Source: Mycolicibacterium elephantis DSM 44368
GTDB lineage: Bacteria > Actinomycetota > Actinomycetes > Mycobacteriales > Mycobacteriaceae
DNA length: 64,000 nt
Assembly: GCF_004014805.1 (NCBI RefSeq)
Contig: NZ_ATDN01000007.1
Location: 79,718-143,717 of the forward strand
Direction of reading: 5' to 3'
Of the stretch, positions 33,873-41,563 are shown one piece after another (the stretch's first letter is position 1; each line of letters starts with the position of its first letter). Made by a program: the position numbers and the translations under genes. A model generated the notes under the pieces. The model was given only the letters and a program-made list of their open reading frames with translations, had not been told where the DNA came from and made no database searches.

Positions 33873-35113
33873 CCTCGGGCCCACGACCCGGCGACGCGGT
33901 CCGCGACCTCAGCGACTACGCGCTGGCCGCCGACCGCGAGCTGGCGCTGCTGCGCGAACTGATCCAGGCCGCGTCCAAAGGACCGGGGGTCGAGCCGTTG
34001 GCCGCGGCGGCAGCGCGGATGATCACCGCGGCGACCGCCAGCGACGTGTGCTTCGTGCACGTGCTCGACGACACCGACCGCTCGCTGACCCTCGCGGGTG
34101 CGACGCCGCCGTTCGACGCGGAGGTCGGCAAGATCAGACTGCCGCTGGGGCAAGGGATCTCGGGATGGGTGGCCAGCCACCGCGAGCCCGTGGTGATCAC
34201 CGAGGACAAGGAGTCCGATCCGCGGTACATGCCGTTTCAGTCGCTGCGCGGCTCGGACTTCACGTCGATGGTGTCGGTGCCGATGGAGACCGATCCCGGC
34301 GGTCTGGTCGGCGTGCTCAACGTGCACACCGTCGAGCGGCGCGACTTCACCGACCGCGACGTCGAGCTGCTGTTGGTGATCGGCCGCCTGATCGCCGGGG
34401 CCATGCACCAGGCCCGGCTGCACCGCCAACTGGTCGCCCGCGAACGCGCGCACGAGGTGTTCGTCGAGCAGGTGATCGAGGCACAGGAACTCGAACGTCG
34501 CCGGTTGGCCGGCGACATCCACGACGGCATCTCGCAGCGGCTCGTCACGCTGTCCTACCGGCTCGACGCCGCCACCCGCGCCGACGATCCGGCCATCGCC
34601 GCCGAACAGCTCGGGATGGCCCGCGAACTGGTGAAGCTGACGCTGGAGGAGGCGCGCGCGGCGATCAGCGGGCTGCGTCCGCCGGTGCTCGACGACCTCG
34701 GCCTCGCCGGCGGACTGGCCAGCCTGGCCCGATCGATTCCGCAGGTGAACATCGACGTGGACCTCGAGGAGACGCGGCTGCCCGACCACATCGAGCTCGC
34801 GCTGTACCGGATCGCGCAGGAATGCCTGCAGAACGTCGTCAAGCACGCCAAAGCCACCAGCGCCCGGCTCACGTTCGCCGTCGACGCGGCCGAGTCCACT
34901 TCGGTGGCGCGCCTCGAGATCGTCGACGATGGCGTCGGTTTCGACACCTTCGAACATCCGCTGGGCAGCGACGAGATGGGCGGCTACGGGCTGTTGTCGA
35001 TGGCCGAACGCGCCGAGATCGTCGGCGGCCGGCTCAACATCCGGTCCCGACCCGGCGCAGGGACCGCGGTCACCGCGACCATCCCGCTGCCCTCGGCGGT
35101 CACCACCCCTTAG
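33869..35113 (+). CDS. GAF-domain sensor histidine kinase (NarX/DevS type)
   Basis: 414 aa, no membrane segment, so a cytoplasmic sensor. A GAF domain spans about 40-185 (GQGISGWVASHREPVVITED; SMVSVPMETDPGGLVGVLNV). The HisKA_3 box ERRRLAGDIHDGISQRLV puts the phosphorylated His at 218. The HATPase domain follows (YRIAQECLQNVVKHAKA; DDGVGFD; GYGLLSMAERAEIVGG). DevS/DosT-like kinases sense gases or redox through a heme GAF; I cannot identify a heme ligand here. It phosphorylates the overlapping NarL-type regulator. Confidence 0.93.
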   Translation: MTSGPRPGDAVRDLSDYALAADRELALLRELIQAASKGPGVEPLAAAAARMITAATASDVCFVHVLDDTDRSLTLAGATPPFDAEVGKIRLPLGQGISGWVASHREPVVITEDKESDPRYMPFQSLRGSDFTSMVSVPMETDPGGLVGVLNVHTVERRDFTDRDVELLLVIGRLIAGAMHQARLHRQLVARERAHEVFVEQVIEAQELERRRLAGDIHDGISQRLVTLSYRLDAATRADDPAIAAEQLGMARELVKLTLEEARAAISGLRPPVLDDLGLAGGLASLARSIPQVNIDVDLEETRLPDHIELALYRIAQECLQNVVKHAKATSARLTFAVDAAESTSVARLEIVDDGVGFDTFEHPLGSDEMGGYGLLSMAERAEIVGGRLNIRSRPGAGTAVTATIPLPSAVTTP

Positions 35114-35116
35114 CGC

Positions 35117-35173
35117 CGAAATAGCATTCCAGGCTGGAAATTCGCCCCGGCGACGACCCGGAATGCTATTTCG
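35117..35173. terminator. 14-bp perfect stem between convergent genes
   Basis: CGAAATAGCATTCC (35117-35130) and GGAATGCTATTTCG (35160-35173) are exact reverse complements around a 29-base loop. It fills the gap between the convergent kinase and MarR genes and begins three bases after the kinase stop. It is best read as a two-way terminator, though it lacks T-tracts. Confidence 0.6.
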
Positions 35174-35181
35174 CGGGGCCG

Positions 35182-35694
35182 TCAGAAGTCGCCGGAGTTT
35201 CGGCGCAGCGTCTCGATGGAATCGGCCAGCGCGCGTGATTCGGCTTCGGACATCCCGATGTCGGCGAACACCTCCTTGTTGAGGGTCACCGTCGCGTCCT
35301 CCACGATCGAGCGGCCGAGATCGGTGATCCGCACCAGCGTGGTGCGGCCGTCGGTCGGATGGGGCGTCCGCTCCACCAGGCCGTCGGCCTCCAGGCGCCG
35401 GATCGCGTGGGTGACGCTGGTGACGTGCACCTGCAGCCGGTCGGAGGCCTTGGTGATCGGCAGTTCCCCGTTGCGGCTGAACGCCAGCAGCCGCAGCAGC
35501 TCGAACCGGGAAAAGCTCAGGTCGTACGGGCGCAGCGCGGTCTCCACCCGGGCCAGCAGGATCTGGTGCGCGCGCATCACCGAGGTCACCGCGACCATGC
35601 CGTCGGCGACGTCACCCCATCCCGCGCGCTCCCAGTTGGCGCGGGCCAGCGCGATGGGGTCGCGGTGGTCGGGGTGCGACGGTTCGGAGGCCAC
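35182..35694 (-). CDS. MarR-family transcriptional regulator
   Basis: 170 aa. A winged helix is visible: SFSRFELLRLLAFSRNGELP, then ASDRLQVHVTSVTHAIRRLE as the recognition helix, and the wing RTPHPTDGRTTLVRITDLG. N- and C-terminal helices provide dimerisation. It follows the four-gene aminotransferase operon by 41 bases on the same strand, so it may be co-transcribed with it and could regulate it. The ligand is unknown. Confidence 0.9.
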   Translation of the reverse strand: MASEPSHPDHRDPIALARANWERAGWGDVADGMVAVTSVMRAHQILLARVETALRPYDLSFSRFELLRLLAFSRNGELPITKASDRLQVHVTSVTHAIRRLEADGLVERTPHPTDGRTTLVRITDLGRSIVEDATVTLNKEVFADIGMSEAESRALADSIETLRRNSGDF

Positions 35695-35735
35695 GCCCCT
35701 TCATACCTCACGCCCGCGGGCGCCTGCTGCGGATT

Positions 35736-36770
35736 TCAGCGCAGTGCGGCCGTCACCGCGGCCAGCACGGCGCGGGTGGCGCGGCGTTCGCCGACGGTGA
35801 TGCGCACGCCGCCGTCGGCGTAGTGGCGCAGCCGCAGCCCCGTGTCGTCGAAAACCTCCGGCCACGGCCGGTCACGCTGTGGCAGGTACACGAAGTTGGC
35901 GTGGGCGTCGGTGCTGTACACCCCCATCGCGGCCAACCGCATCCGCAGATACCGGGTCTCGCTGGCGATCATCTGAATACGTTGCTGCAGTTCGGCTTCC
36001 GCCTCATAGGAGGCGGTGACGGCGGCCAACCCGGTGCCGGCGATGCCGAAAGGCAGTTGCATGCTCCACAGCCGGCGGGCCAGTTGCGGGGCGCAGAAGC
36101 CGTAGCCGATGCGCAGGCCGGCCAGGCCGTAGGCCTTCGAGAACGTGCGCACCACGACAAGATTCGGATACCGCGCGACCAGTTCCGCGGCGTCGAGTCG
36201 CGCCTCCGGCGGCAGGAACTCGACGTAGGCCTCGTCGAGCAGCACCACGGTCCCGGCCGGGACGCGCTTCAGGAACTCCTCGATGTCGGACGCGGGCTCG
36301 ATGGTGCCGGTCGGGTTGTGGGGCCGGCACAGCACCACCACCCGGGCGCCGGCGGCGGCACGCACCAACGCGTCCAGGTCGTGGCGGCCGTGGCCGTCGA
36401 GCGCCACCGTGGCCGAAGCCAGCCGGGCCATCTGGGCGAAGATCGGATATCCGTCGAACGTCGGATACGCCATCGCCAACGTCTCACCCGGGCGCGTCAC
36501 CGCCTGCAGCACCTGCATGATCACGCCGGTGGCGCCGACGCCGACGACCACCTGTTCGGCGTGCACCCCGATGTGCGTGGCGATCAGCGCGCGCAACTGC
36601 TGCGGCAGAAACTCCGGATAGCGGTTGGCGGTGTCCACCGACGCGTTCAACGCGGCCCGCACCGCGGGCAGCGGCGGAAACGGATTCTCGTTGAGCGACA
36701 ACGGGAACGGATCCAGTGCATCATGCAGAGCACCGGCGGGTTCGGGTACGTCGCGGTCCGGTGTGGTCAT
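35736..36770 (-). CDS. HisC-like class I/II PLP aminotransferase
   Basis: 344 aa from the ATG that overlaps the ketosynthase stop by one base (TGATG); an ATG at 36785 would add five residues. Fold-type I aminotransferase close to histidinol-phosphate/aromatic aminotransferases: LSLNENPFPPLP, GVGATGVIMQVLQAV, CRPHNPTGT, LDEAYVEF, and PLP-Lys in RTFSKAYGLAGLRIGYG. A genuine hisC is expected in the his operon, so this copy probably aminates an intermediate made by the ThDP and ketosynthase-like enzymes of the same operon. Confidence 0.88.
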   Translation of the reverse strand: MTTPDRDVPEPAGALHDALDPFPLSLNENPFPPLPAVRAALNASVDTANRYPEFLPQQLRALIATHIGVHAEQVVVGVGATGVIMQVLQAVTRPGETLAMAYPTFDGYPIFAQMARLASATVALDGHGRHDLDALVRAAAGARVVVLCRPHNPTGTIEPASDIEEFLKRVPAGTVVLLDEAYVEFLPPEARLDAAELVARYPNLVVVRTFSKAYGLAGLRIGYGFCAPQLARRLWSMQLPFGIAGTGLAAVTASYEAEAELQQRIQMIASETRYLRMRLAAMGVYSTDAHANFVYLPQRDRPWPEVFDDTGLRLRHYADGGVRITVGERRATRAVLAAVTAALR

Positions 36771-37777
36771 CAGCGACCGCCCCATCGCACCGCGGCGGCT
36801 CCTGCGAAGTCGCCGGCATGGGCGAACGCCGCCATCATCACCACGTCACCCGCGTGCAACCGCCCCTCGGCGATCGCGTGGTCGAAGTTGATCGGAATAC
36901 CCGCGGCGAACAGGTTTCCGCACTCATCGAACGTATCGACGTGGCGCTCCTTGGGCAGTTCGAGCGCCTCGCGCCAATTGCGCAGAAACACCCGGTTGGG
37001 CTGATTGGTGACGAGCAGGTCGAGATCCTTGGGTTTGACGCCGATCCGGTCGCACACCGCGTACGACACCTCGGGAACCTGACGGTTGCCGCGGGCGAGC
37101 ACCTTGGTGATCTTGCTTTCGGTGAACCCGATGTAGCCCTCGCCGGGCCCCGCCTGCCACCATTTGCGCGGCGGGCCCACCGCGATGGTCATGTCCCCGG
37201 CGAATTCACCGTAGGTGCGGCACTCGATGTCGAGGATCGGCGAGCGCTCCGACACCGCCACCAGGCCCACCGCGGCGCCGTCGCCGGGCACGGCCGCCTG
37301 CGCCTTGCGCCGCACCCTCGGCTGGTCGAACACCTGCCCCGCCGCGTTCTGCGCGACGGCGATCAACGCGGTCTGTCCGGCGCCCGACGCCAGCAGCTGA
37401 CGCGCCACCTGCATGCCCAGGACGAACGCGGCGCAGCCGCCGTTGTGCAGGTCCAGCACCCAGTTGGGTTTCATGCCAAGGCGATGCGCCATGGCCCCGC
37501 CGCCGCCGTAGAACGGCATGTCGGGTAACTGGGTGTGGGTGATCAACACGTCGACACCGGCGATCACGTCGGCGCCGTGGCGCTGCACCAGCCCGGCAGT
37601 GGCACGCTCGACCATGTCGACCGCGGTCTCGTCCGGCCCGACGTGGTGGCGAAAGCGCGGCGCACGGAACATCACGTTGTCCCGCAACGCATCCGACTCG
37701 GCGAACTGAGCGTAGTAGCTCGCACCGATCGGGTCACCCGGCAGGTAGGTGGAGACGTCGAGAAGGCTGACGGTCAT
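36770..37777 (-). CDS. Ketoacyl synthase III-like protein lacking the usual catalytic His
   Basis: 335 aa thiolase-fold protein of FabH type. The nucleophile is Cys115 in DLHNGGCAAF, and the third triad member Asn288 is present in ECGNLFAAGIP. The motif that should read HQAN reads NQPN, putting Asn258 in place of the His needed for decarboxylative condensation. Related KAS III proteins with changed triads act as acyltransferases in natural-product pathways. It starts seven bases after the SRPBCC-like gene and overlaps the aminotransferase. Its role in joining an acyl group to another operon product is inferred. Confidence 0.82.
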   Translation of the reverse strand: MTVSLLDVSTYLPGDPIGASYYAQFAESDALRDNVMFRAPRFRHHVGPDETAVDMVERATAGLVQRHGADVIAGVDVLITHTQLPDMPFYGGGGAMAHRLGMKPNWVLDLHNGGCAAFVLGMQVARQLLASGAGQTALIAVAQNAAGQVFDQPRVRRKAQAAVPGDGAAVGLVAVSERSPILDIECRTYGEFAGDMTIAVGPPRKWWQAGPGEGYIGFTESKITKVLARGNRQVPEVSYAVCDRIGVKPKDLDLLVTNQPNRVFLRNWREALELPKERHVDTFDECGNLFAAGIPINFDHAIAEGRLHAGDVVMMAAFAHAGDFAGAAAVRWGGR

Positions 37778-37784
37778 GTGTGGG

Positions 37785-38450
37785 TCACCTCATCCAGTCG
37801 GGTGTCACGGGAAGCCCGTTGCGGTGGCGGTATTCGGCGATCGCCTTGAGGTTCTGCAACTCGAGCAGATGGCCCGCCCCGAACATGTCCCAGAAGTCGC
37901 CGACCCACACGGGCCGTTGGGGCGGCGCGGTCTCCGGGTAGGGGTTTCGGTCGTAGAACGGGTGATGGCAGTTGGTCCACAGCACCACCGACCCCGGCTT
38001 GTCGAACACCAACTGCGCGTCGACGATCCGCATCAGGTAGATCATCCACAGGTGCTTGCCCTGGTCCCATGCGCAGTGGTAGTCGACGGTCATCGCTTCC
38101 CTGTTGGCGTGCGTGCGGGTGAAGATCCGGGTCTCCGAGCCGAGCCGGTCGTAGGCGATCCAGAGCCCGGGTTCCTCGGTGGTGGTGAAGCCGCGCAGGC
38201 TGTAGGTCCACTCCTCGAGGCTGCGGGTGTCGGACATGTAGTCGAACAGCTCGCCTGGCGGACAGTCGATATAGCTGTTGACCGTGCAGAATTCGCCGAA
38301 CACCTCATCGTGCGGATACACCGACCGCATCATCTCCATGATGATCGGGGTGGCCTTCTCCCGTGGTGACGTCTCGATGCGGATGAGCCCGTCGAGCGGG
38401 TCGGTGGTGCCGCGGTGGCTGGTGATGTCATCAAGTGCGGGCAGCGACAT
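37785..38450 (-). CDS. SRPBCC-like hydrophobic-pocket protein
   Basis: 221 aa from the ATG at 38450, which overlaps the ThDP gene end by 20 bases. I recognise START/SRPBCC-like features only weakly: NSYIDCPPGELFDYMSDTRS resembles the first strand and helix of polyketide cyclase/SRPBCC proteins, then LEEWTYSLRGF, and a C-terminal helix before the end. Aromatic residues are frequent (WTNCHHPFYDRNPYP). Such proteins bind or cyclise hydrophobic intermediates. The remainder has no motif I can name, so the call depends partly on the operon context. Confidence 0.6.
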   Translation of the reverse strand: MSLPALDDITSHRGTTDPLDGLIRIETSPREKATPIIMEMMRSVYPHDEVFGEFCTVNSYIDCPPGELFDYMSDTRSLEEWTYSLRGFTTTEEPGLWIAYDRLGSETRIFTRTHANREAMTVDYHCAWDQGKHLWMIYLMRIVDAQLVFDKPGSVVLWTNCHHPFYDRNPYPETAPPQRPVWVGDFWDMFGAGHLLELQNLKAIAEYRHRNGLPVTPDWMR

Positions 38451-40128
38451 GGGATCTGTTCTCCTTCGTGCGAACGCGGTCTGAGGTGAGAAACGCGGCG
38501 AACGGCGGGATTTCGTCTGCCGAGCATTCGACGCTGACAACTGCGGGACCGTCGTGGGCCAGCGCGGCTTCCACCGCCGCGGGCAGGTGATCGAGGTCGT
38601 CGACGTCGATCGCAGGCAGCCCGGGGAACATCGCGGCCAGCCCGGCTCCGAGCCGGCTGGGACCGAACCGGTTGTAGCTGTAGCGGTCGCCGTAGAAGAG
38701 CTGTTCGCGGGTCACGCACATCGCGTGCGCGTGGTTGTCGAACAGCAGGAACGTCAGGGGCAGCCGATACTGCAGTGCGGTGTGAATCTCCATGCCGTGC
38801 ATGAAGAACGCGCCGTCGCCGGCGATCACGACCGTGCGTCGGCGCCGTCGGAACGCCATGCCCACACCGGCTCCGAAGCTGTAGCCCATCCCGCCCATGC
38901 CGAGAGCGACGAGGTATCTGCCGTCGCGCCGCGCCGGCAGGCGGTGGATCGCCGACGCGCCGATGTTTCCGGCGTCGACGACGATGTCGACGCCGTCGGG
39001 CAGCGCGTCGTCCAGCACCGCCATCGCGTCGCGGTACCGGATCCCCGGGCCGTCGTGGGGTGGTGGCTGAAGGCTGGTGCCCGGCACCGCATCCGGCACT
39101 CGCACCCCCGTGGCGCGGCCGTTGCCCGTCAGGGCCGCGATCAACAGTGTCAGCGAGCCACGCAGGTCGTCGGTGTGCACGTGGGTGCATGGCAGGTGCG
39201 GCGGAAGGGATCCGATCGAGTACACGGGCGTCGCCGCCAGCGCCGCGTCCAGGCCGGCGCGCGCGGTCACCGTCATGCGGGTACCCACCAGCAGGCAGAG
39301 CGCACTGGCCGAAACGGCTGCGGCGACACCGGGATGCCCCATCACTCCGGTCACACCGAGCGACGACGACGATCCGGAACCCGGCGTGCCCGCCACGTCC
39401 TTGGCGTCCGGCACACACGCCACCCGGGCCCGCACCAGGGCGCGCAATCGTTCGAGTTCGGCGCGCGCATCGTCACGGGCGATTTGTTCGCCGGCGATGA
39501 TCGTCACCGGCCCGTCGGCGCGCCGCAACGCACGCACGATCGGGTGCGGGTTGCCGAGCTGGCCGGCCGGTTCTTCGGACACCTCGATCCCGCCGTTTAC
39601 CGGCACCGGGGCCTGTTGAATATCCTTGGGCAGCAACAGCACTGCCGGCCCACGCGCCGTCTTCGCCGCGGCGATCGCCTCGGGCAGCGCCGAGACGATG
39701 TCGGCCGGGTTCAGCAAGCGCCGGCAGTACACCGCCACCGCGGAGAACAGCGCCTGCCCGTCGAGCGCGCCGTTGCGGCCGCTGGTGTCCTGGAACGCCC
39801 CACGCCCGTCGAGCGTCGTCGGCGCCTGCCCGATCAGCGCCAGCACCGGCACCCGGCTGGCGAACGCCTCCCCCAGCCCGGGCAGCGTGTTCAGGCAGCC
39901 GCCGCCCGAGGTGGCGACCAGCACGCCCAGGCCGGCGCCGCTGCGGCTGTATCCGTCGGCCATCGTGGCGGCCGAGAACTCGTGCTTGGCCAGCACCGCG
40001 GTGATCCCGTCACAGAAGTGCGCGGCGTCGTAGAGGTCCTCGATGTTGGCGCCGTCGACCCCGAAGAGATGCTCGACGCCGACCGCCGCGAGGTATTCGA
40101 CGATGTGGTCGACCACTCGATGGGCCAT
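38431..40128 (-). CDS. Thiamine-diphosphate enzyme, acetolactate synthase-like
   Basis: 565 aa, first gene of the four-gene operon. Catalytic Glu50 in AVLAKHEFSAATMADGY activates ThDP. A central domain spans about 190-340, and the C-terminal PP domain holds the Mg/ThDP motif GDGAFFMHGMEIHTAL ending FDNHAHAM. Such enzymes decarboxylate 2-oxo acids and join the aldehyde to an acceptor (acyloin, acetolactate-type) or cleave acyl-CoA. No regulatory subunit gene adjoins, so it is not the biosynthetic IlvB. A SigL-like promoter lies just upstream. Confidence 0.85.
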   Translation of the reverse strand: MAHRVVDHIVEYLAAVGVEHLFGVDGANIEDLYDAAHFCDGITAVLAKHEFSAATMADGYSRSGAGLGVLVATSGGGCLNTLPGLGEAFASRVPVLALIGQAPTTLDGRGAFQDTSGRNGALDGQALFSAVAVYCRRLLNPADIVSALPEAIAAAKTARGPAVLLLPKDIQQAPVPVNGGIEVSEEPAGQLGNPHPIVRALRRADGPVTIIAGEQIARDDARAELERLRALVRARVACVPDAKDVAGTPGSGSSSSLGVTGVMGHPGVAAAVSASALCLLVGTRMTVTARAGLDAALAATPVYSIGSLPPHLPCTHVHTDDLRGSLTLLIAALTGNGRATGVRVPDAVPGTSLQPPPHDGPGIRYRDAMAVLDDALPDGVDIVVDAGNIGASAIHRLPARRDGRYLVALGMGGMGYSFGAGVGMAFRRRRRTVVIAGDGAFFMHGMEIHTALQYRLPLTFLLFDNHAHAMCVTREQLFYGDRYSYNRFGPSRLGAGLAAMFPGLPAIDVDDLDHLPAAVEAALAHDGPAVVSVECSADEIPPFAAFLTSDRVRTKENRSHVAART

Positions 40129-40160
40129 GGCTCACCTGCCTTCGCGCGCCTTACCCCCGT

Positions 40161-40188
40161 GATACGACGCGCTGCGCAGTTGGGTTCA
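40161..40188 (-). promoter_or_regulatory. Candidate SigL promoter of the ThDP operon
   Basis: On the minus strand TGAACC (40188-40183) is followed after exactly 16 bases by CGTATC (40166-40161), 32 bases before the ThDP gene ATG. The element before sigL has the same -35, the same spacing and a -10 differing in one base. I recall TGAACC and CGT-type elements as the published M. tuberculosis SigL consensus. Confidence 0.65.
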
Positions 40189-40202
40189 ACGAGCGGCGGA
40201 AT

Positions 40203-40922
40203 TCACAGTTCGCGCTCGAGCAGCACCTGCCCGGAGTCAGCCGAAACCAGTTGCACGGCAGCGATTTCATCGACCTGCACCGGGGTGTTCGCGCTCGGCA
40301 GGGCGGTGGCGCCGGACAGCCCCAGCCAGGTGGCGACCTGCTCGCGGCTGCCGTCGCGGCCGATGACCACCATGCCGAGGTTCTGCGGCGGGGCGTCACG
40401 CTGACCCCAGTCGCCGTAGGTGCAGGCCATGTCGATCCGGCTGCCCCAGCCGTAACCGGTGACGGTGATGGTGGCGTTGATCGGTGTATCGGACATCTTG
40501 GCCATTTCGAGCTGTTGGCCGGTGGCCTGCGGCGCGGGGGTCTGGGTGCCCAGGCTGTCGGGGCGCAGCACCAGCACGAGCCCGAGGGCCAACAGCGCGG
40601 CGGCCATCGCGACCGCGGCGGTGGTCATCCAGCGGGTGCGCCTGCGCCGGGCAGCCACCTTGTCCAGCAGGTTGTCGAGCACCTCGGGGCGCAGCGCGGG
40701 CGGGTCCGGCTGGTCGAGCCCGGCGACGTCGTCGGCGTCGACCTTGGCCAGCAGCGCGGGGATTCCGCTCAGTTCGGCGACCGCGGCCCGGCACTGTGCG
40801 CAGGTCTGCAGGTGCGCCTCGTATTCGCGGCGCTCGTCGCCGGAGAGCGAGCCAAGCACGTAGGCGGCGTCCCAGGTGACGTAGCGGTCGTCATCGCCTC
40901 GGGGGGAACCGAACTCGGTCAT
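40203..40922 (-). CDS. rslA: Anti-sigma factor RslA (zinc-binding, membrane)
   Basis: 239 aa. The N-terminal ZAS domain has His37-x3-Cys41-x2-Cys44, which binds zinc and the sigma factor. One membrane helix lies at about 98-119, and an extracytoplasmic RskA-like C-terminal domain follows (about 140-239). Oxidation of the Cys pair is known to release SigL in M. tuberculosis. Its ATG overlaps the sigL stop (ATGA), the usual sigma/anti-sigma coupling. The ThDP operon starts 74 bases beyond it. Confidence 0.93.
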   Translation of the reverse strand: MTEFGSPRGDDDRYVTWDAAYVLGSLSGDERREYEAHLQTCAQCRAAVAELSGIPALLAKVDADDVAGLDQPDPPALRPEVLDNLLDKVAARRRRTRWMTTAAVAMAAALLALGLVLVLRPDSLGTQTPAPQATGQQLEMAKMSDTPINATITVTGYGWGSRIDMACTYGDWGQRDAPPQNLGMVVIGRDGSREQVATWLGLSGATALPSANTPVQVDEIAAVQLVSADSGQVLLEREL

Positions 40923-41443
40923 CGCGTCACCCCCATCTCCTGCAGCCTGAGCCGCAGCGCGCGCACCCCGTAGTGCAGCCGCGACTTCACGGTGCCCTCG
41001 GCGATCTGCAGATCGGCGGCGATCTGCGCGGTGGTCCAGCCCTGGTAGTAGGCGCGGCGGATGACCGCCCGATGTTCTTCGGACAGTTCGCGAATGGCCT
41101 CACCCAGCAACATTCGGTCCAGTGCCGTCTCCACCTCGTCGGGCCCAGCGCGGTCGGCCGCCTTCTCCATGTCCGGGGTGCCGGTTTCGCTGCGGAACCG
41201 GGCGCTGCGCCGCTCGTCGATAACGAGATTACGCGCCACCGTGAACAACCACGCCCGTGCCGATCGCTCGCTGTCGGCGGTCACCTCGGGATGGCGCCAA
41301 GCACGCAACAGCGTTTCCTGCACGACATCCTCCGCACGGGCCGTATCCCCCGTCAGCCGCACGGCATAGCGCCAGATGGCCGCGGCATGCTCGTCGTAGA
41401 GCACCCGCATGACTTTGGCATCCAGGGCCTCCGGGTCGTCCAA
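40919..41443 (-). CDS. sigL: ECF RNA polymerase sigma factor SigL
   Basis: 174 aa. Region 2 reads LYDEHAAAIWRYAVRL, AEDVVQETLLRAW, and ARAWLFTVARNLVIDERR; region 4 reads LSEEHRAVIRRAYYQGWTTA then AEGTVKSRLHYGVRAL. No ATG or GTG fits the start: a GGAGG is six bases before the TTG at 41443, which I prefer over the TTG at 41449 that directly abuts it. The protein matches M. tuberculosis SigL in sequence and in position next to map. It appears autoregulated through the promoter at 41461-41488. Confidence 0.92.
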   Translation of the reverse strand: MDDPEALDAKVMRVLYDEHAAAIWRYAVRLTGDTARAEDVVQETLLRAWRHPEVTADSERSARAWLFTVARNLVIDERRSARFRSETGTPDMEKAADRAGPDEVETALDRMLLGEAIRELSEEHRAVIRRAYYQGWTTAQIAADLQIAEGTVKSRLHYGVRALRLRLQEMGVTR

Positions 41444-41460
41444 ACTCAACCTCCATCAGT

Positions 41461-41488
41461 AATACGAGGTTGGCGGCCATCCGGTTCA
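41461..41488 (-). promoter_or_regulatory. SigL-type promoter of sigL-rslA
   Basis: On the minus strand TGAACC (41488-41483), 16 bases, then CGTATT (41466-41461), ending 17 bases before the preferred sigL start. ECF sigma operons are normally autoregulated, so this defines the local SigL signature used to judge other sites in the window. Confidence 0.7.
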
Positions 41489-41496
41489 GTATTCGC

Positions 41497-41554
41497 CGAA
41501 CGTGGGTTACCCGCACGCTCCGAGCGCTCGAGGCGTGCGGGTAACCCACGTTCG
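41497..41554. repeat. 58-bp near-perfect palindrome between map and sigL
   Basis: A 22-bp arm starting CGAACGTGGGTTACC (41497-41518) is an exact reverse complement of 41533-41554, and the 14-base centre contains the palindrome CGAGCGCTCG. It separates the map stop from the sigL promoter, so it may end map transcription. The first 15 bases recur at 56720-56734, also in an intergenic hairpin. Confidence 0.75.
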
Positions 41555-41563
41555 CGCAAAAAA

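Noticed and set aside
38554..40404. 616-codon plus-strand frame over the ThDP gene
   Set aside because: Antisense to a protein with complete ThDP motifs; low-complexity His/Arg/Gly sequence.
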